Shown here piece after piece: positions 44,183 through 54,289 of a stretch of DNA of 64,000 nucleotides (its first letter is position 1; each line of letters opens with the position of its first letter). The stretch spans positions 1-64,000 of the forward strand of contig NZ_FNRG01000024.1 in the NCBI RefSeq assembly GCF_900107835.1, written 5' to 3'. This DNA is from Oribacterium sp. KHPX15. Its GTDB lineage: Bacteria > Bacillota > Clostridia > Lachnospirales > Lachnospiraceae. The position numbers and the translations under genes are program-made. Below the pieces are notes generated by a model, which worked only from the letters and a program-made list of their open reading frames with translations, was not told where the DNA came from and did not search any database.

Positions 44183-45130
44183 ATGAGAAAGAATATTATC
44201 AATATCATCGCAGCAGTTTCACTTGTATCACTTTCAGCTACGGCACTTTCAGCCTGCGGCTCAAATTCCGCACCTGAGGCTACAACCGCAGGGACAACAG
44301 CCGCGGCAGCAGAAGCAGCACACGCAGCATCATCAGAAAGTGCAGCATCGGCAGAAGGCGTGACAAAGAAGGTTATCGCTCATACCCAGTCCTACGTACC
44401 ATACGATTTCATTGACAAGGACGGAAATCATGACGGATACGAGGTTGCGGTATGGAAGGCCATAGACGAGAAGCTTGATAATTACGAGTTTGAATATGTT
44501 GGAACCACCGACGACGATCTTCTGGTTGGCGTTGAGTCAGGCAAGTACAATGCCGGCAGCAAGGGTGTATGGTGGACCGAGGAGCGTTCCAAGAAGTACG
44601 TTTTCCCTAAGAATTACACCGGAGCTTCCATCATAGGCATTGCCATCCGTAAGGAGAATGCAGCTGAGATCACAGATCTTGAGTCCTTCGCAAAGTATTC
44701 AGGAAAGCTTGTTCCCATCGGACCTGCAAACGCACAGTATAACATCGTCGAGAACTACAACACAAAGCACCCGGACGCAAGGATCGACCTTGTGGCAGGC
44801 GATTCCTTCGAAGCAGCCGACGCTTACCAGTGGGTACTGGAAGGCCGCTATGATGCTTACTTCAACATCAAGACTTCCTTTGAGGCCAATGTTGAAAAGG
44901 AGGATGGTGAGTACCATGATTTTTCAGACAAGCTTGCCTTCGTTCCTTATGAGGGCATCCCAATCTGGTCACTCTTCAACAAGGATGAGCAGCAGTTTGC
45001 GGATGATTTTGATAAGGCTTTTGAAGAATTGAAAGCCGACGGAACCATCGAAGATTTACAGAAGCAGTATTTCGGTTACAGCTTATTTGATTATGTACCT
45101 GAAGGATATCAGAAAGGTGATACACTGTGA
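44183..45130 (+). CDS. Amino acid ABC transporter substrate-binding lipoprotein
   Basis: 315 residues. A signal peptide with lipobox at Cys25 (LSAC), an Ala/Thr-rich linker to residue 58, then an SBP_bac_3 domain (YVPYDFIDKDGNHDGYEVAV start, GVESGKYNAGSKGVWWTEER, DGTIEDLQKQYFG end). It binds a polar amino acid outside the membrane. The gene order with two permeases, an ATPase and two PLP sulfur enzymes suggests cystine or a related thio-amino acid. The stop overlaps the GTG start of the next gene. Confidence 0.9.
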   Translation: MRKNIINIIAAVSLVSLSATALSACGSNSAPEATTAGTTAAAAEAAHAASSESAASAEGVTKKVIAHTQSYVPYDFIDKDGNHDGYEVAVWKAIDEKLDNYEFEYVGTTDDDLLVGVESGKYNAGSKGVWWTEERSKKYVFPKNYTGASIIGIAIRKENAAEITDLESFAKYSGKLVPIGPANAQYNIVENYNTKHPDARIDLVAGDSFEAADAYQWVLEGRYDAYFNIKTSFEANVEKEDGEYHDFSDKLAFVPYEGIPIWSLFNKDEQQFADDFDKAFEELKADGTIEDLQKQYFGYSLFDYVPEGYQKGDTL

Positions 45131-46017
45131 GACCATTTAAACCAAGCTTCATTTTTGAAGTCTTGCCCCAGATCATCCCATATACACTTGTTACCCTCGG
45201 TATCATGCTGGGAACAGTATTATTCGGAAGCCTCCTGGGGCTCCTCCTTGCAGCAGGAAAGCTTAAGGGCGGAAAAGTTCTTTGCGGCCTGGCCAATGGC
45301 TACACCTATTTCATCCGCTGCGTTCCTTCCATCGTTATGCTTTTCATCATATATTACGGCCTTCCGGAGCTGTTGCTTAGTTTCGGAATCAACATAAATA
45401 ATGCAGGCAAGGCGGTATTTGTCATCACTACATTCACGTTAATGTTCAGCGCCTCCATGTCGGAGGTATTCAGAAGCTCGTATCTTGCGATAGATCCCGG
45501 ACAAAGTGAGGCAGGTCTCAGCATTGGCTTAAGCCGCTGGCAGACCTTCAGAAGAATCATTTTCCCGCAGGCTTCGGCGGTGGCACTTCCGAACTTTACC
45601 AATGCACTCGTGAATCTCATGAAGGAAGGAACCCTTGCTTATACCATAGGACTCATCGACATCATGGGAAAGGGACAGCTCATCATCGGTCTTAACCACG
45701 GGTCCTATGCATTGGAAACCTACATAGCGATGTTCATCATCTACTGGGTGCTGACGCTGGTGATAGAGGCTCTTTCAAAGAGACTGGAGAAGCATCTTTT
45801 GAGAGGATTAAAGCCACATGCGGAGGCAGTAAAGGCATCAAAAGTATCAAAAGAGGGAATCAGATTCAGAGAACCGGTATTAAGGAATCCTTTAATATCC
45901 GGTGAATCAGAGGAATCTGTAGTGCTTCGAAAAGTAAAGCAGACCTCAGGATTTTTACGGATATCTGTAAGGGACCAAAGGTCAGCGAAAATGGAAAGCT
46001 TTTTTTCAAAAGATTAG
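45127..46017 (+). CDS. Amino acid ABC transporter permease 1
   Basis: 296 residues, GTG start overlapping the preceding TGA (GTGA). HisM-type permease with membrane segments about 15-38, 58-78, 90-110 and 190-212, and the EAA loop EAGLSIGLSRWQTFRRIIFPQA. It ends with about 75 polar, basic residues beyond the last membrane segment, longer than usual for this family. That tail is unusual and of unknown purpose. Forms a heterodimer with permease 2. Confidence 0.9.
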   Translation: MRPFKPSFIFEVLPQIIPYTLVTLGIMLGTVLFGSLLGLLLAAGKLKGGKVLCGLANGYTYFIRCVPSIVMLFIIYYGLPELLLSFGININNAGKAVFVITTFTLMFSASMSEVFRSSYLAIDPGQSEAGLSIGLSRWQTFRRIIFPQASAVALPNFTNALVNLMKEGTLAYTIGLIDIMGKGQLIIGLNHGSYALETYIAMFIIYWVLTLVIEALSKRLEKHLLRGLKPHAEAVKASKVSKEGIRFREPVLRNPLISGESEESVVLRKVKQTSGFLRISVRDQRSAKMESFFSKD

Positions 46018-46032
46018 TGAGGAGGTTCACTC

Positions 46033-46761
46033 ATGGAAATTGAATTAGGATTTATGTGGGAGACCTTCCTGGTGGCTCTTTCCGGAATACCTGTCACATT
46101 GAAGCTTACTTTTGTGACATTGCTCATTTCCACGCCGCTGGCATTTTTTATGGCACTGGGAAAGCTTATGGATCATAAGATTTCTTCAAAGGTGATCGGC
46201 TTTTATGTATCTTTTGTCCGTGGAACCCCCATCGTGCTCCAGATACTGTTTTTCTACAGTCTTTTGCCCACAGCCCTTAACTACTTTTTTAAAAACGTAC
46301 TTCATTCCGGGTACAATGTTTTCGCCTGGAACCCAATCATTTACGCCTATACGGTATTTTCCCTGAACACCATCGCTGTTCTTTCTGAGGTATTCAGATC
46401 GGCACTTCTTACAGTAAACGCCGGTCAGCTTGAGGCGGCAATGTCTATAGGAGAAACCAAATTTCAGGCCTATACGAGGATCATCATTCCCCAGGCTCTG
46501 GTGGCAGCACTTCCGAATATCGGAAACACAACTGTGAGCCTTTTAAAGAATACATCTCTTGCATATATGATGACGGTCAAAGACATTACCGCACTTGCAA
46601 AGATAGAGGCAGCCATCGGATATAACTACATCGAAGCGTATCTGGTGATACTAATGATTTATGTACTGCTATGCACGGTGGTGCAGCTTATCTTCAGATT
46701 TGCGGAGAATGTGCTGTCAGTTTACAAGAAACGTATAGAGGTAATACCATGCTTAAAATAA
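46033..46761 (+). CDS. Amino acid ABC transporter permease 2
   Basis: 242 residues, typical HisM family length. The EAA loop is [30 protein letters not shown] upstream of ATG 46033. The stop overlaps the ATPase start by 13 bp, so translation is coupled. It carries no long tail, unlike permease 1. Confidence 0.92.
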   Translation: MEIELGFMWETFLVALSGIPVTLKLTFVTLLISTPLAFFMALGKLMDHKISSKVIGFYVSFVRGTPIVLQILFFYSLLPTALNYFFKNVLHSGYNVFAWNPIIYAYTVFSLNTIAVLSEVFRSALLTVNAGQLEAAMSIGETKFQAYTRIIIPQALVAALPNIGNTTVSLLKNTSLAYMMTVKDITALAKIEAAIGYNYIEAYLVILMIYVLLCTVVQLIFRFAENVLSVYKKRIEVIPCLK

Positions 46762-47594
46762 CCAATATTCATAAATCCTTCGGAAACAATCAGATATTGA
46801 AGGGAGTGGACCTGGAAGTAAACAAGGGTGAAGTGATAGTAGTCCTTGGGCCTTCGGGATCCGGAAAGACCACCATGCTCCGCTGCATTAATTTTCTTGA
46901 GCGTGCGGATCAGGGTTCCATCGAGTTTGATGATATAAAGACAGATTTTCGTGTGGCAAGTCAGAAGACCATACGTGACATAAGAAAGAAATCAGGTTTT
47001 GTTTTCCAGAACTACAATCTTTTCGCTAACAAAACAGCGCTTGAAAATGTAATGGAGGGACTTACCGTGGCCCGGGGTGTTCCGAGGAAGGAAGCTGAGG
47101 AACGCGCGAAGAATGCATTGGACAGAGTGGGACTTAAGAACCGCTATGATTACTATCCTTCACAGCTTTCAGGCGGACAGCAGCAGAGAGTGGGAATCGC
47201 GAGAGCGGTGGCTCTGAATCCCGAAGTTATTCTTTTTGATGAACCGACTTCAGCCCTTGATCCTGAACTTGTGGGAGAGGTTCTCAATGTCATGAAGGAT
47301 CTGGCAGAATCCGGGGCAACCATGGTGGTGGTAACCCACGAGATGGATTTTGCAAGAGATGTTGCCAGCAAGGTCATCTTCATGGATAAAGGCGTCATCG
47401 TGGAAGAGGGGGCACCGGAGGAGATATTTACACATCCTAAGGAAGAAAGGACCGCACAGTTTCTGAAGAGAATTCTCAAGGAGGACTATAGAGCTGATCA
47501 GGATTCGGATTTTCCTGAAAGGGATGAGTCTTTGCTGGCGAAAGTATTCGGCGGTGGTTCGGGGAAGAAGACCTATAATTGGGGAGTTTGCTAA
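46749..47594 (+). CDS. Amino acid ABC transporter ATP-binding protein
   Basis: 281 residues from ATG 46749. Walker [10 protein letters not shown], signature [14 protein letters not shown], Walker [15 protein letters not shown] and a switch His in VTHEMDF. It belongs to the GlnQ/TcyN polar amino acid group. About 30 extra residues follow the usual end ([20 protein letters not shown]...). Start evidence: overlap with the permease stop and no need for the longer in-frame start. Confidence 0.94.
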   Translation: MLKITNIHKSFGNNQILKGVDLEVNKGEVIVVLGPSGSGKTTMLRCINFLERADQGSIEFDDIKTDFRVASQKTIRDIRKKSGFVFQNYNLFANKTALENVMEGLTVARGVPRKEAEERAKNALDRVGLKNRYDYYPSQLSGGQQQRVGIARAVALNPEVILFDEPTSALDPELVGEVLNVMKDLAESGATMVVVTHEMDFARDVASKVIFMDKGVIVEEGAPEEIFTHPKEERTAQFLKRILKEDYRADQDSDFPERDESLLAKVFGGGSGKKTYNWGVC

Positions 47595-47746
47595 AGATTA
47601 TTATAAACAAGTCTTATAGCTGATTATGGATTTTTTGTTATTCCCCGGGGGCTGATGGTCTGATAGTATTCGAATCATAAATAACATTGAAGCAAGATGT
47701 AAAGTTAAAGATAACCATTTTAGTGTTTCTGGACGGGGGGATAGAT

Positions 47747-48979
47747 ATGGCCGAGAACAGTAATGGAAAAGTATATGATTTTGATAAAGCTATAGATCGA
47801 CACAATACAAACTGTCTAAAGTACGACTTTGGAAGGGAGAGGAAAGGCCGTGAAGATCTGCTCCCCCTCTGGGTGGCCGATATGGACTTCCGTCTTCCGG
47901 AGGAAATCCTGGGGGATTTAAAAGCACGAATCGATCATGGGATATTTGGATACACCGATCCGAAGGACAGCTATTTTGATTCCTTAAATAATTGGACAGA
48001 GAAACATTATGGATACTCTGTTGACAGAAAATGGGTAACGGTGGCGCCTACTGTGATTTTTGCGCTTGCGAACTGTGTAAATGCTTATACAGAAGCCGGA
48101 GACAAGATTCTTATTCAACAGCCGGTATACTATCCTTTCGGAGAAGTGATTACTGATAATGGAAGAGTTCTGGTGGATTCACCTTTGAAGATAGTTAATG
48201 GACATTATGAAATCGACTTTTCTGATCTTGAACGGAAAATTTCTGATACTGAGCTTAAGCTGTTTATTCTCTGCAACCCCCACAATCCGGTTGGTCGTGT
48301 ATGGACAAGAGAAGAGCTTCTTCAAATAGCGATTCTATGCGTGAAGCATGATGTTATTCTCGTCAGTGATGAAATTCACTGTGATTTCATATATCCGGGA
48401 TATGAGTTCACATCAGCCCTTTCTCTGGGGGCAGCGTATCGGGATCATCTCTTGGTTCTCCACTCTCCAACCAAAACTTTTAATATAGCGGGTCTTCAGA
48501 TAGCCAATGCCATAATTCCGGATAAAAAACTCAGGCTGAAATATCAGAAAGCCAATGCCGCAAATGGTTACAGTCAGGCAAATATCGTAGGGCTTAAAGC
48601 ATTGGAATCAGTTTACACAAAAGGTGAAAGATGGCATCAGGAGATGCTTCATTATCTGAAGGGAAATGTTGATTTCGTTAGAGATTATATACAGAAACAT
48701 TTGCCTAAAATCAGACTTATAGAGCCGGAAGGTACGTATCTTTTATGGATAGACTTTTCGGGGCTCGAATTAACTGATGATGAACTTGAAGACCTGATAG
48801 TGGACAGAGCGCATCTGTGGCTGGATCCGGGCGCCATCTTCGGTCCTGAGACAGCGCAGTTCGAAAGGTTTAATATAGCGTGTCCGAGAAAGACATTGGA
48901 AAAGGCATTTGAGCAGTTGAAAGAAGCGATAGATGAATTAGAACAGGAAAATCAAGAGGTAGTTGCTCAAGCTATTTGA
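47747..48979 (+). CDS. MalY/PatB family PLP-dependent C-S beta-lyase
   Basis: 410 residues from ATG 47747, after GGGGGG; an in-frame ATG at 47687 lacks a ribosome site. Fold type I aminotransferase pattern: LPLWVADMDFRLP start, CNPHNPVGRVW, SDEIHCDF and the PLP lysine in SPTKTFNIAGLQ. MalY/PatB enzymes split cystathionine, cystine or related thioethers to a thiol, pyruvate and ammonia. Placed after an amino acid ABC transporter and before a trans-sulfuration enzyme, it fits sulfur amino acid catabolism. Confidence 0.92.
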   Translation: MAENSNGKVYDFDKAIDRHNTNCLKYDFGRERKGREDLLPLWVADMDFRLPEEILGDLKARIDHGIFGYTDPKDSYFDSLNNWTEKHYGYSVDRKWVTVAPTVIFALANCVNAYTEAGDKILIQQPVYYPFGEVITDNGRVLVDSPLKIVNGHYEIDFSDLERKISDTELKLFILCNPHNPVGRVWTREELLQIAILCVKHDVILVSDEIHCDFIYPGYEFTSALSLGAAYRDHLLVLHSPTKTFNIAGLQIANAIIPDKKLRLKYQKANAANGYSQANIVGLKALESVYTKGERWHQEMLHYLKGNVDFVRDYIQKHLPKIRLIEPEGTYLLWIDFSGLELTDDELEDLIVDRAHLWLDPGAIFGPETAQFERFNIACPRKTLEKAFEQLKEAIDELEQENQEVVAQAI

Positions 48980-49091
48980 TACCCCGGTTTTAATCCACCG
49001 GTAGGATTACAACAATAGCCTCCGGAAGTGGCTGGCCTGAATGATGGTAGAACCGGTGATGCTGATTTAGAAAATACAGGGGGATGAATAT

Positions 49092-50282
49092 ATGGAGTAC
49101 AGTGTTGAAACACGATGTCAGCATTTAGAGGGAGCAGATATAAATGAGCATTACGGTGCGGTCAGTTTTCCTATATATCAGTCGTCGACATTTGCACATA
49201 AGGGATTCGGAGTGAGTTCGGGGTATGATTATTCCAGACTTCAGAATCCTACGAGGAATCATCTTGAAAGGATAGTTGCAGGACTTGAGCATGGGACAGA
49301 CTGTATAGCATTGGCAAGTGGAATCAGTGCAATAGGATGTGTGATGGAGCTGTTCGGGCCGGGAGATCATGTACTGATAGATGAAGACCTCTATGGCGGA
49401 AGCATCAGACTTTTCCGTGAGATCAATCAGAAAAACGGAGTTGAGTTTAGTTCAGCAGCTCTGCATGAAACAGATGTGGAGAATCTGATAAAGGATAATA
49501 CAAAGGCAATTTATCTTGAGACTCCTACCAATCCCATGATGAATGTGACAGATCTCAGAAAGCTTTCCGGGATAACAAAACGTCATGGTATTCTCCTTAT
49601 CGTTGACAATACATTCATGTCTCCCTATCTTCAGAATCCTTTGGACCTTGGCGCCGACATAGTTATCCACAGTGGTACCAAGTTTTTGGCGGGACATCAT
49701 GATGCCATAGCCGGGTTTATAGTAGTGAAGGATCAGGCTCTTTCCGAGCATCTCAGATTTCTTTTCAAAAGTACCGGTGCAGGACTTTCTCCTTTTGATT
49801 CATGGCTCATTATACGAGGCATTAAAACACTGGCTGTAAGACTGGACAGAGCTGAGGAAAATGCTCACAAAATTGCGGATTTTCTAAAGAACGATAAACG
49901 TGTGACACGCGTTTTATATCCGGGATTAAAGGAACATCCGGGACATGCCATCATGAAGGAACAGGCAAGGGGCTTCGGTGCCATGATAACCTTTGATGTA
50001 CCATCAAAGGAATTTGCCGTAAAGGTCCTGGAAAACCTTGACATCATCCTTTTCGCCGAAAGTCTCGGAGGTACGGAATCACTTATCACATATCCCATAA
50101 CCCAGACCCATGCTGATGTACCGTCAGAGATTCTTGAGAAAAACGGCATTCATGAAACCACACTTCGTTTGTCTGTCGGAATTGAAAATGTGGATGATCT
50201 GATAGAGGATCTGAGACATGCCTTTGAGGTTGCTGAAAATATGGATAATGCTGATTATCAGACAAATAAAGAAATAGCCTGA
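49092..50282 (+). CDS. Trans-sulfuration PLP enzyme (cystathionine gamma-synthase/lyase or methionine gamma-lyase type)
   Basis: 396 residues, full length for the Cys/Met metabolism PLP family. DYSRLQNPTRNHLE with the phosphate-binding Tyr/Arg, ALASGISAI, YLETPTNPMM, IVDNTFMSPYLQNP and the PLP lysine in IHSGTKFLAGH. C-terminal SLGGTESLITYP. The family includes cystathionine gamma-synthase, gamma-lyase and methionine gamma-lyase; choosing among them is not safe from sequence reading alone. ACAGGGGGATG precedes the start. Confidence 0.9.
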   Translation: MEYSVETRCQHLEGADINEHYGAVSFPIYQSSTFAHKGFGVSSGYDYSRLQNPTRNHLERIVAGLEHGTDCIALASGISAIGCVMELFGPGDHVLIDEDLYGGSIRLFREINQKNGVEFSSAALHETDVENLIKDNTKAIYLETPTNPMMNVTDLRKLSGITKRHGILLIVDNTFMSPYLQNPLDLGADIVIHSGTKFLAGHHDAIAGFIVVKDQALSEHLRFLFKSTGAGLSPFDSWLIIRGIKTLAVRLDRAEENAHKIADFLKNDKRVTRVLYPGLKEHPGHAIMKEQARGFGAMITFDVPSKEFAVKVLENLDIILFAESLGGTESLITYPITQTHADVPSEILEKNGIHETTLRLSVGIENVDDLIEDLRHAFEVAENMDNADYQTNKEIA

Positions 50283-50312
50283 TGCTTAAAAAAATAAGTG
50301 ATGTAATGTAAG

Positions 50313-50346
50313 GTCAGTGGAGATCAGATGCTCTGCTGACTTTTTT
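50313..50346 (+). terminator. Terminator of the sulfur amino acid block
   Basis: GTCAG..GAG / CTC..CTGAC followed by TTTTTT. Confidence 0.75.
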
Positions 50347-50482
50347 CTTGAATAAAAAATATGTAAATAATATTATTTTATTGATGGTTTGAATCGAAAG
50401 GTAAAGTATAGAGTTTTGATGAAAAATTCATGAAAATTATTGAAAACATGTAACAGGTAGTTATTTAAGAGGATAAATCGGT

Positions 50483-52171
50483 ATGGAAACCAAAAAGTCA
50501 TTACGCCGCAGGATTTCGGATTTGAAAATCCGTCTCAAACTGTATAAAAGACGTGTACGTAATCCGGAATTCACAAAGCGTCTGAGTTCTGTGCTTAAAC
50601 ATTACATTACCATTTTTTTGGCTATAATGTATGTATACCTTATCCTTTTACTCTTGTTGATCCGGGCAGAACAGGCAAGTCCGGATGCCTCTATACAAAC
50701 CCTTGGGCAGGCAATATGGTATTCCATTACCACTTTTACAACTGTTGGATATGGAGATTTGTATCCGGTGACAACTGGCGGCAGAATTATCTCATCCATT
50801 TTTCTGATTATAGGCATCAGTTTACTGGGTTTCTTTATTGGTTTTACGATGGAATTCGTTGTGCGGATGAGGCCGGTCATAACTTTGACGATGAAATCAG
50901 ATCGTCCGTGGTATATTTTTACGGCAAAAACCGGAAATGCCATGTTGTTTGCGGAGAATTTGAAAAAAGTGCGGCCGAACGCCATGATAATCTATGCGTC
51001 AACTATCAATGATGATAAGAACTTCCCGGATCTTTGTGTTTCATGGACTCCTGAGGCACTGCTTGATCGCCGCGGATCTCTGTATGACGCTCATCTTATG
51101 TGTACCAAAGATAATGATATGGATAATTTCCTGGACGCTGTGGGGCTTGCGGATTTTGAAGTTCCCATCATCTGTTTTTCCAGCTTCACACCATCCTATC
51201 ATCCTATGAATATCAACTTTTTCTCTTTGGATGATTGCACCGCCCGGGCTTTCTGGCAGCAATATCCTGTGAAAAAGTACGATGAAGAAATCGTAATCAT
51301 CGGTTTCGATAATGCCGGTCAGATGATGTTGGACCGTGCACTTGAGCTGAACGTGCTCTTCGAGAAACAAAAGATCAAGTATCATGTTTTCGGAGACAGC
51401 AGTGAGTATTGCCGGAACCGTAAAATGCTGGGAGAAATAGTATCTCTGAACCAGCCGTCGGAAGAAATGGACAGTGTTTTTTTTCACAATGAACTTTGGA
51501 ATGAGGATGGTCGGCTTCTGGGTTCCGCAGATCGTATCGTGCTCTGTTCGGATTCGGAGGAGGAGAATATCAAGATACTGCATACGATTCAGACATTCTT
51601 TGCTATCCGTGGAAACCTGTATATCTATAACAGCAATGTTCGAGGCATTGCAACTTCTTTCGGAAGAGCCGAGAATATGCTTACTCCTGCATATGTGCTT
51701 CATAACCGGTTAACGGATATGGCTATGTGCCGGCACGAGATGTTCCGCTATACAGTAGACGAATCGATTCCCATGTGGGAAGATCTGAATTCACTGACCA
51801 AAGATATGAACTACATTTCCACAGACCATATCAGCATGAAAGTCCACATCCTTCTCAAGGACGAGGCTCCTGATAAATCCTTTGATGAATTGGATCCGAA
51901 GCTTCTTAGAAAAGCATACGATATTTTCCAAAATTCCTCAGAAGAAGAAAAGGAGGTTTTTCGAAAGATCGAACATACGCGAACCATGCGGTATTACAAG
52001 CTGCATAATTATAGCTATGGTGATACGGTGGATGATGACAAACGTATCAACCTGATGATTCGTCCCTATGAAGAGCTTGGGGAAAATGAAAAGCAGGCAA
52101 TCGATATTTCCTGGATGCTGCTGAACGAATTGGCGTCTCATAAAGAGGCGAAGCGTGGAAGCAAAAAGTGA
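50483..52171 (+). CDS. Potassium channel protein with RCK-like C-terminal region
   Basis: 562 residues. A basic N-terminus, membrane segment about 40-60, pore loop with the selectivity filter TTVGYGD, and a second membrane segment near 100-125. The C-terminal 430 residues are cytoplasmic and contain two nucleotide-binding-like parts (PWYIFTAKTGNAMLFAENLK and EEIVIIGFDNAGQMMLDRAL), as in tandem RCK domains. The glycine motifs are degenerate, so the ligand may differ from classical RCK. AAGAGGATAA precedes the ATG. The esterase gene follows 29 bp later. Confidence 0.88.
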   Translation: METKKSLRRRISDLKIRLKLYKRRVRNPEFTKRLSSVLKHYITIFLAIMYVYLILLLLLIRAEQASPDASIQTLGQAIWYSITTFTTVGYGDLYPVTTGGRIISSIFLIIGISLLGFFIGFTMEFVVRMRPVITLTMKSDRPWYIFTAKTGNAMLFAENLKKVRPNAMIIYASTINDDKNFPDLCVSWTPEALLDRRGSLYDAHLMCTKDNDMDNFLDAVGLADFEVPIICFSSFTPSYHPMNINFFSLDDCTARAFWQQYPVKKYDEEIVIIGFDNAGQMMLDRALELNVLFEKQKIKYHVFGDSSEYCRNRKMLGEIVSLNQPSEEMDSVFFHNELWNEDGRLLGSADRIVLCSDSEEENIKILHTIQTFFAIRGNLYIYNSNVRGIATSFGRAENMLTPAYVLHNRLTDMAMCRHEMFRYTVDESIPMWEDLNSLTKDMNYISTDHISMKVHILLKDEAPDKSFDELDPKLLRKAYDIFQNSSEEEKEVFRKIEHTRTMRYYKLHNYSYGDTVDDDKRINLMIRPYEELGENEKQAIDISWMLLNELASHKEAKRGSKK

Positions 52172-52200
52172 AAATCATAAGTTTATAATGGAGGCTTAAA

Positions 52201-52998
52201 ATGGCAAGTGGAAGAATGGAATTTCATGCTCAGAGTATAATGCAGCATGCGAACTTTTCTTTTGTGTTACCCAATGATGTTGAAATGGCAGAAGTTAAAG
52301 ATCCAAAACACTATGAACGACCAACAAAAAGTCTGATGCTTCTTCATGGATTAACCGGTACGGATACAGACTGGCTGTTCGGCGGAGTAGCCCAGGAAAT
52401 GGCCATACAGTATAACCTTGCTGTATTTATGCCCACAACCGGCAATTCATTTTACCTGGATAAGGGATATGTCGGCGGCAATTTCTGTCAATTTGTAGGT
52501 GAAGAGCTGCCGGATTATATCCATAAGGTTTTCGGATACTTCTCGAAACGGGAGGACAACCTTATTGCAGGTTTATCCATGGGTGGATATGGAGCTATCC
52601 ATACCGCGTTTTCCTATCCTGATAGATTTTCTCAATGCATTGCCTTATCTTCTGCATTACACATAGAGGACATAGCAAAGACAGATGCTTCAGCTGCAAG
52701 CCTTATGCCGGTCGAAATGCTCACGGATGTATTTGGTGATCTGTCTAAACTTATTGAATCGGATAAGAATCCAAAGGTTCAATATAAGAATCTAAAGAAA
52801 GAAGGTAAAAAAATACCAAAATTATATATGGCAATCGGTACTGAAGATTCTCCGGAATTATATAATGCAAATACGGATTTCAGAGACTTCCTCAAGAAGG
52901 AAAATGCCGATTTCTTCTATGAAGACGGCCCCGGAAAGCATAATTGGACATTTTGGAATGAGTATTTAGACCGTGGGTTATCCCGGATGCTTGGATGA
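52201..52998 (+). CDS. Esterase D/tributyrin-esterase-like alpha/beta hydrolase
   Basis: 265 residues. LMLLHGLTGTDTDW forms the oxyanion region, GLSMGGYGA carries the nucleophile Ser, the acid lies probably in IGTEDSPEL, and the catalytic His in GPGKHNWTFW. No signal peptide. The family splits short-chain esters, including acetyl or feruloyl esters. GGAGGCTTAAA precedes the ATG. It forms a short unit with the channel and macro-domain genes, though no shared function is obvious. Confidence 0.9.
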   Translation: MASGRMEFHAQSIMQHANFSFVLPNDVEMAEVKDPKHYERPTKSLMLLHGLTGTDTDWLFGGVAQEMAIQYNLAVFMPTTGNSFYLDKGYVGGNFCQFVGEELPDYIHKVFGYFSKREDNLIAGLSMGGYGAIHTAFSYPDRFSQCIALSSALHIEDIAKTDASAASLMPVEMLTDVFGDLSKLIESDKNPKVQYKNLKKEGKKIPKLYMAIGTEDSPELYNANTDFRDFLKKENADFFYEDGPGKHNWTFWNEYLDRGLSRMLG

Positions 52999-53067
52999 TA
53001 TCATGGTGAGATCTTAAATAACATGATCTCTTATAGTATTGAATAAGGAAAGTGAACGAAGAGTATT

Positions 53068-54201
53068 ATGCCATTTCAAATAATCAGAAATGATATAACC
53101 AAAGTTAAAGCAGATATTATCGTGAATACTGCAAACCCGAATGTAACGGTCGGTGGCGGTGTTGATTCTGCCATATATCTGGCTGCCGGGAAGGATAAAC
53201 TCCTTGCCGAGAGGAATAAGATAGGCGTCCTGGCACCGGGTAATGTTGCCATTACGCCGGCTTTTGACCTGGATGCCAAGTACATAATCCATGCAAGTGG
53301 CCCATGGTGGAATGGCGGCAAAGAAGGTGAAACAGAACTTCTTAAAGCCTGCTACGATAAATCTTTACAGCTTGCGGCAGAATATAAATGTAATTCGATA
53401 GCATTTCCATTACTTGCTACGGGAGCGTATAAATTCCCTCAGCGTCTTGCAATGGAAATCGCAGTCAATGCTTTTACCGAATTCCTGGAAGAACATGATA
53501 TGGAAATCATCCTTGTTGTGTTTGAGGAGCAGTCAGTAAAGATATCCGGAGAGTTGGGAGAGGAAGTCAAGAGCTTTATTGATGATGACTACGTTACGGA
53601 AACTCTGTCCCGGGAATATGAATATGACAGTGCATCACAGACGGTATTCAGCCAAAGTGTTTGTTTTGACGAGGAAACACTTGACGAAGTAGTTTCTGAT
53701 GAAAGTGCTCCTGAGAAAGAAGCCCCGGGAGCAGCAGGTCCGGGCAGGCTTACGAGTGTTTTAAGGTCTGCAGGATTACCGGCTTTCAAACCATTTTCGG
53801 CTAAAGGCGCTCCTGCAGCAGGCTCCTCGGGAACCCTGGATGACATGCTGAAGAGCATATACAAAGAATCCTTCGAAAAACACCTCCAGAAACTCATTAA
53901 CAAGAAAGGTCTCAGGAATTCCGAAGTATATGCGGCTGCCAATATCTCAAAACAGTATTTCTCACGTATCATGAAAGGAACGGTAAACCCTTCCAAGAAA
54001 AAAGTGCTTGCACTGGCTGTCGGACTTCGTTTGAACCTTGATGAGACCGTTGATTTCCTGAGAATCGCGGGATATGCTTTATCACCTATTTCCCAGACGG
54101 ATGCGGTTGTAAGGTATTTCATTGAACATAAGGACTATAATGTTATAAAAATCGATATTGTCCTCTTTGATTACGGCCTGGACCCTCTGTCAAAAGACTG
54201 A
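53068..54201 (+). CDS. Macro-domain protein fused to a C-terminal XRE-like HTH region
   Basis: 377 residues. Residues 1-170 are a macro domain: ADIIVNTANPNVTVGGGVD and FPLLATGAYKFPQ, the ADP-ribose-binding loops. About 175-270 is an acidic, Pro/Ala-rich linker. Residues 285-377 resemble an XRE HTH: KKGLRNSEVYAAANISKQYF, then KGTVNPSKKKVLALAVGLRL and a conserved-looking tail. A hydrolase or reader of ADP-ribose linked to a DNA-binding module suggests a sensor of ADP-ribosylation or NAD metabolites. No ADP-ribosyltransferase is adjacent. Confidence 0.85.
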   Translation: MPFQIIRNDITKVKADIIVNTANPNVTVGGGVDSAIYLAAGKDKLLAERNKIGVLAPGNVAITPAFDLDAKYIIHASGPWWNGGKEGETELLKACYDKSLQLAAEYKCNSIAFPLLATGAYKFPQRLAMEIAVNAFTEFLEEHDMEIILVVFEEQSVKISGELGEEVKSFIDDDYVTETLSREYEYDSASQTVFSQSVCFDEETLDEVVSDESAPEKEAPGAAGPGRLTSVLRSAGLPAFKPFSAKGAPAAGSSGTLDDMLKSIYKESFEKHLQKLINKKGLRNSEVYAAANISKQYFSRIMKGTVNPSKKKVLALAVGLRLNLDETVDFLRIAGYALSPISQTDAVVRYFIEHKDYNVIKIDIVLFDYGLDPLSKD

Positions 54202-54289
54202 ATTTTTAAAGGTAAACATGATCGTGTCGGAATGCTCAACGTATAAGATTGAGTATCTTGATATTAATAATGATATACAGGGGATTGAG

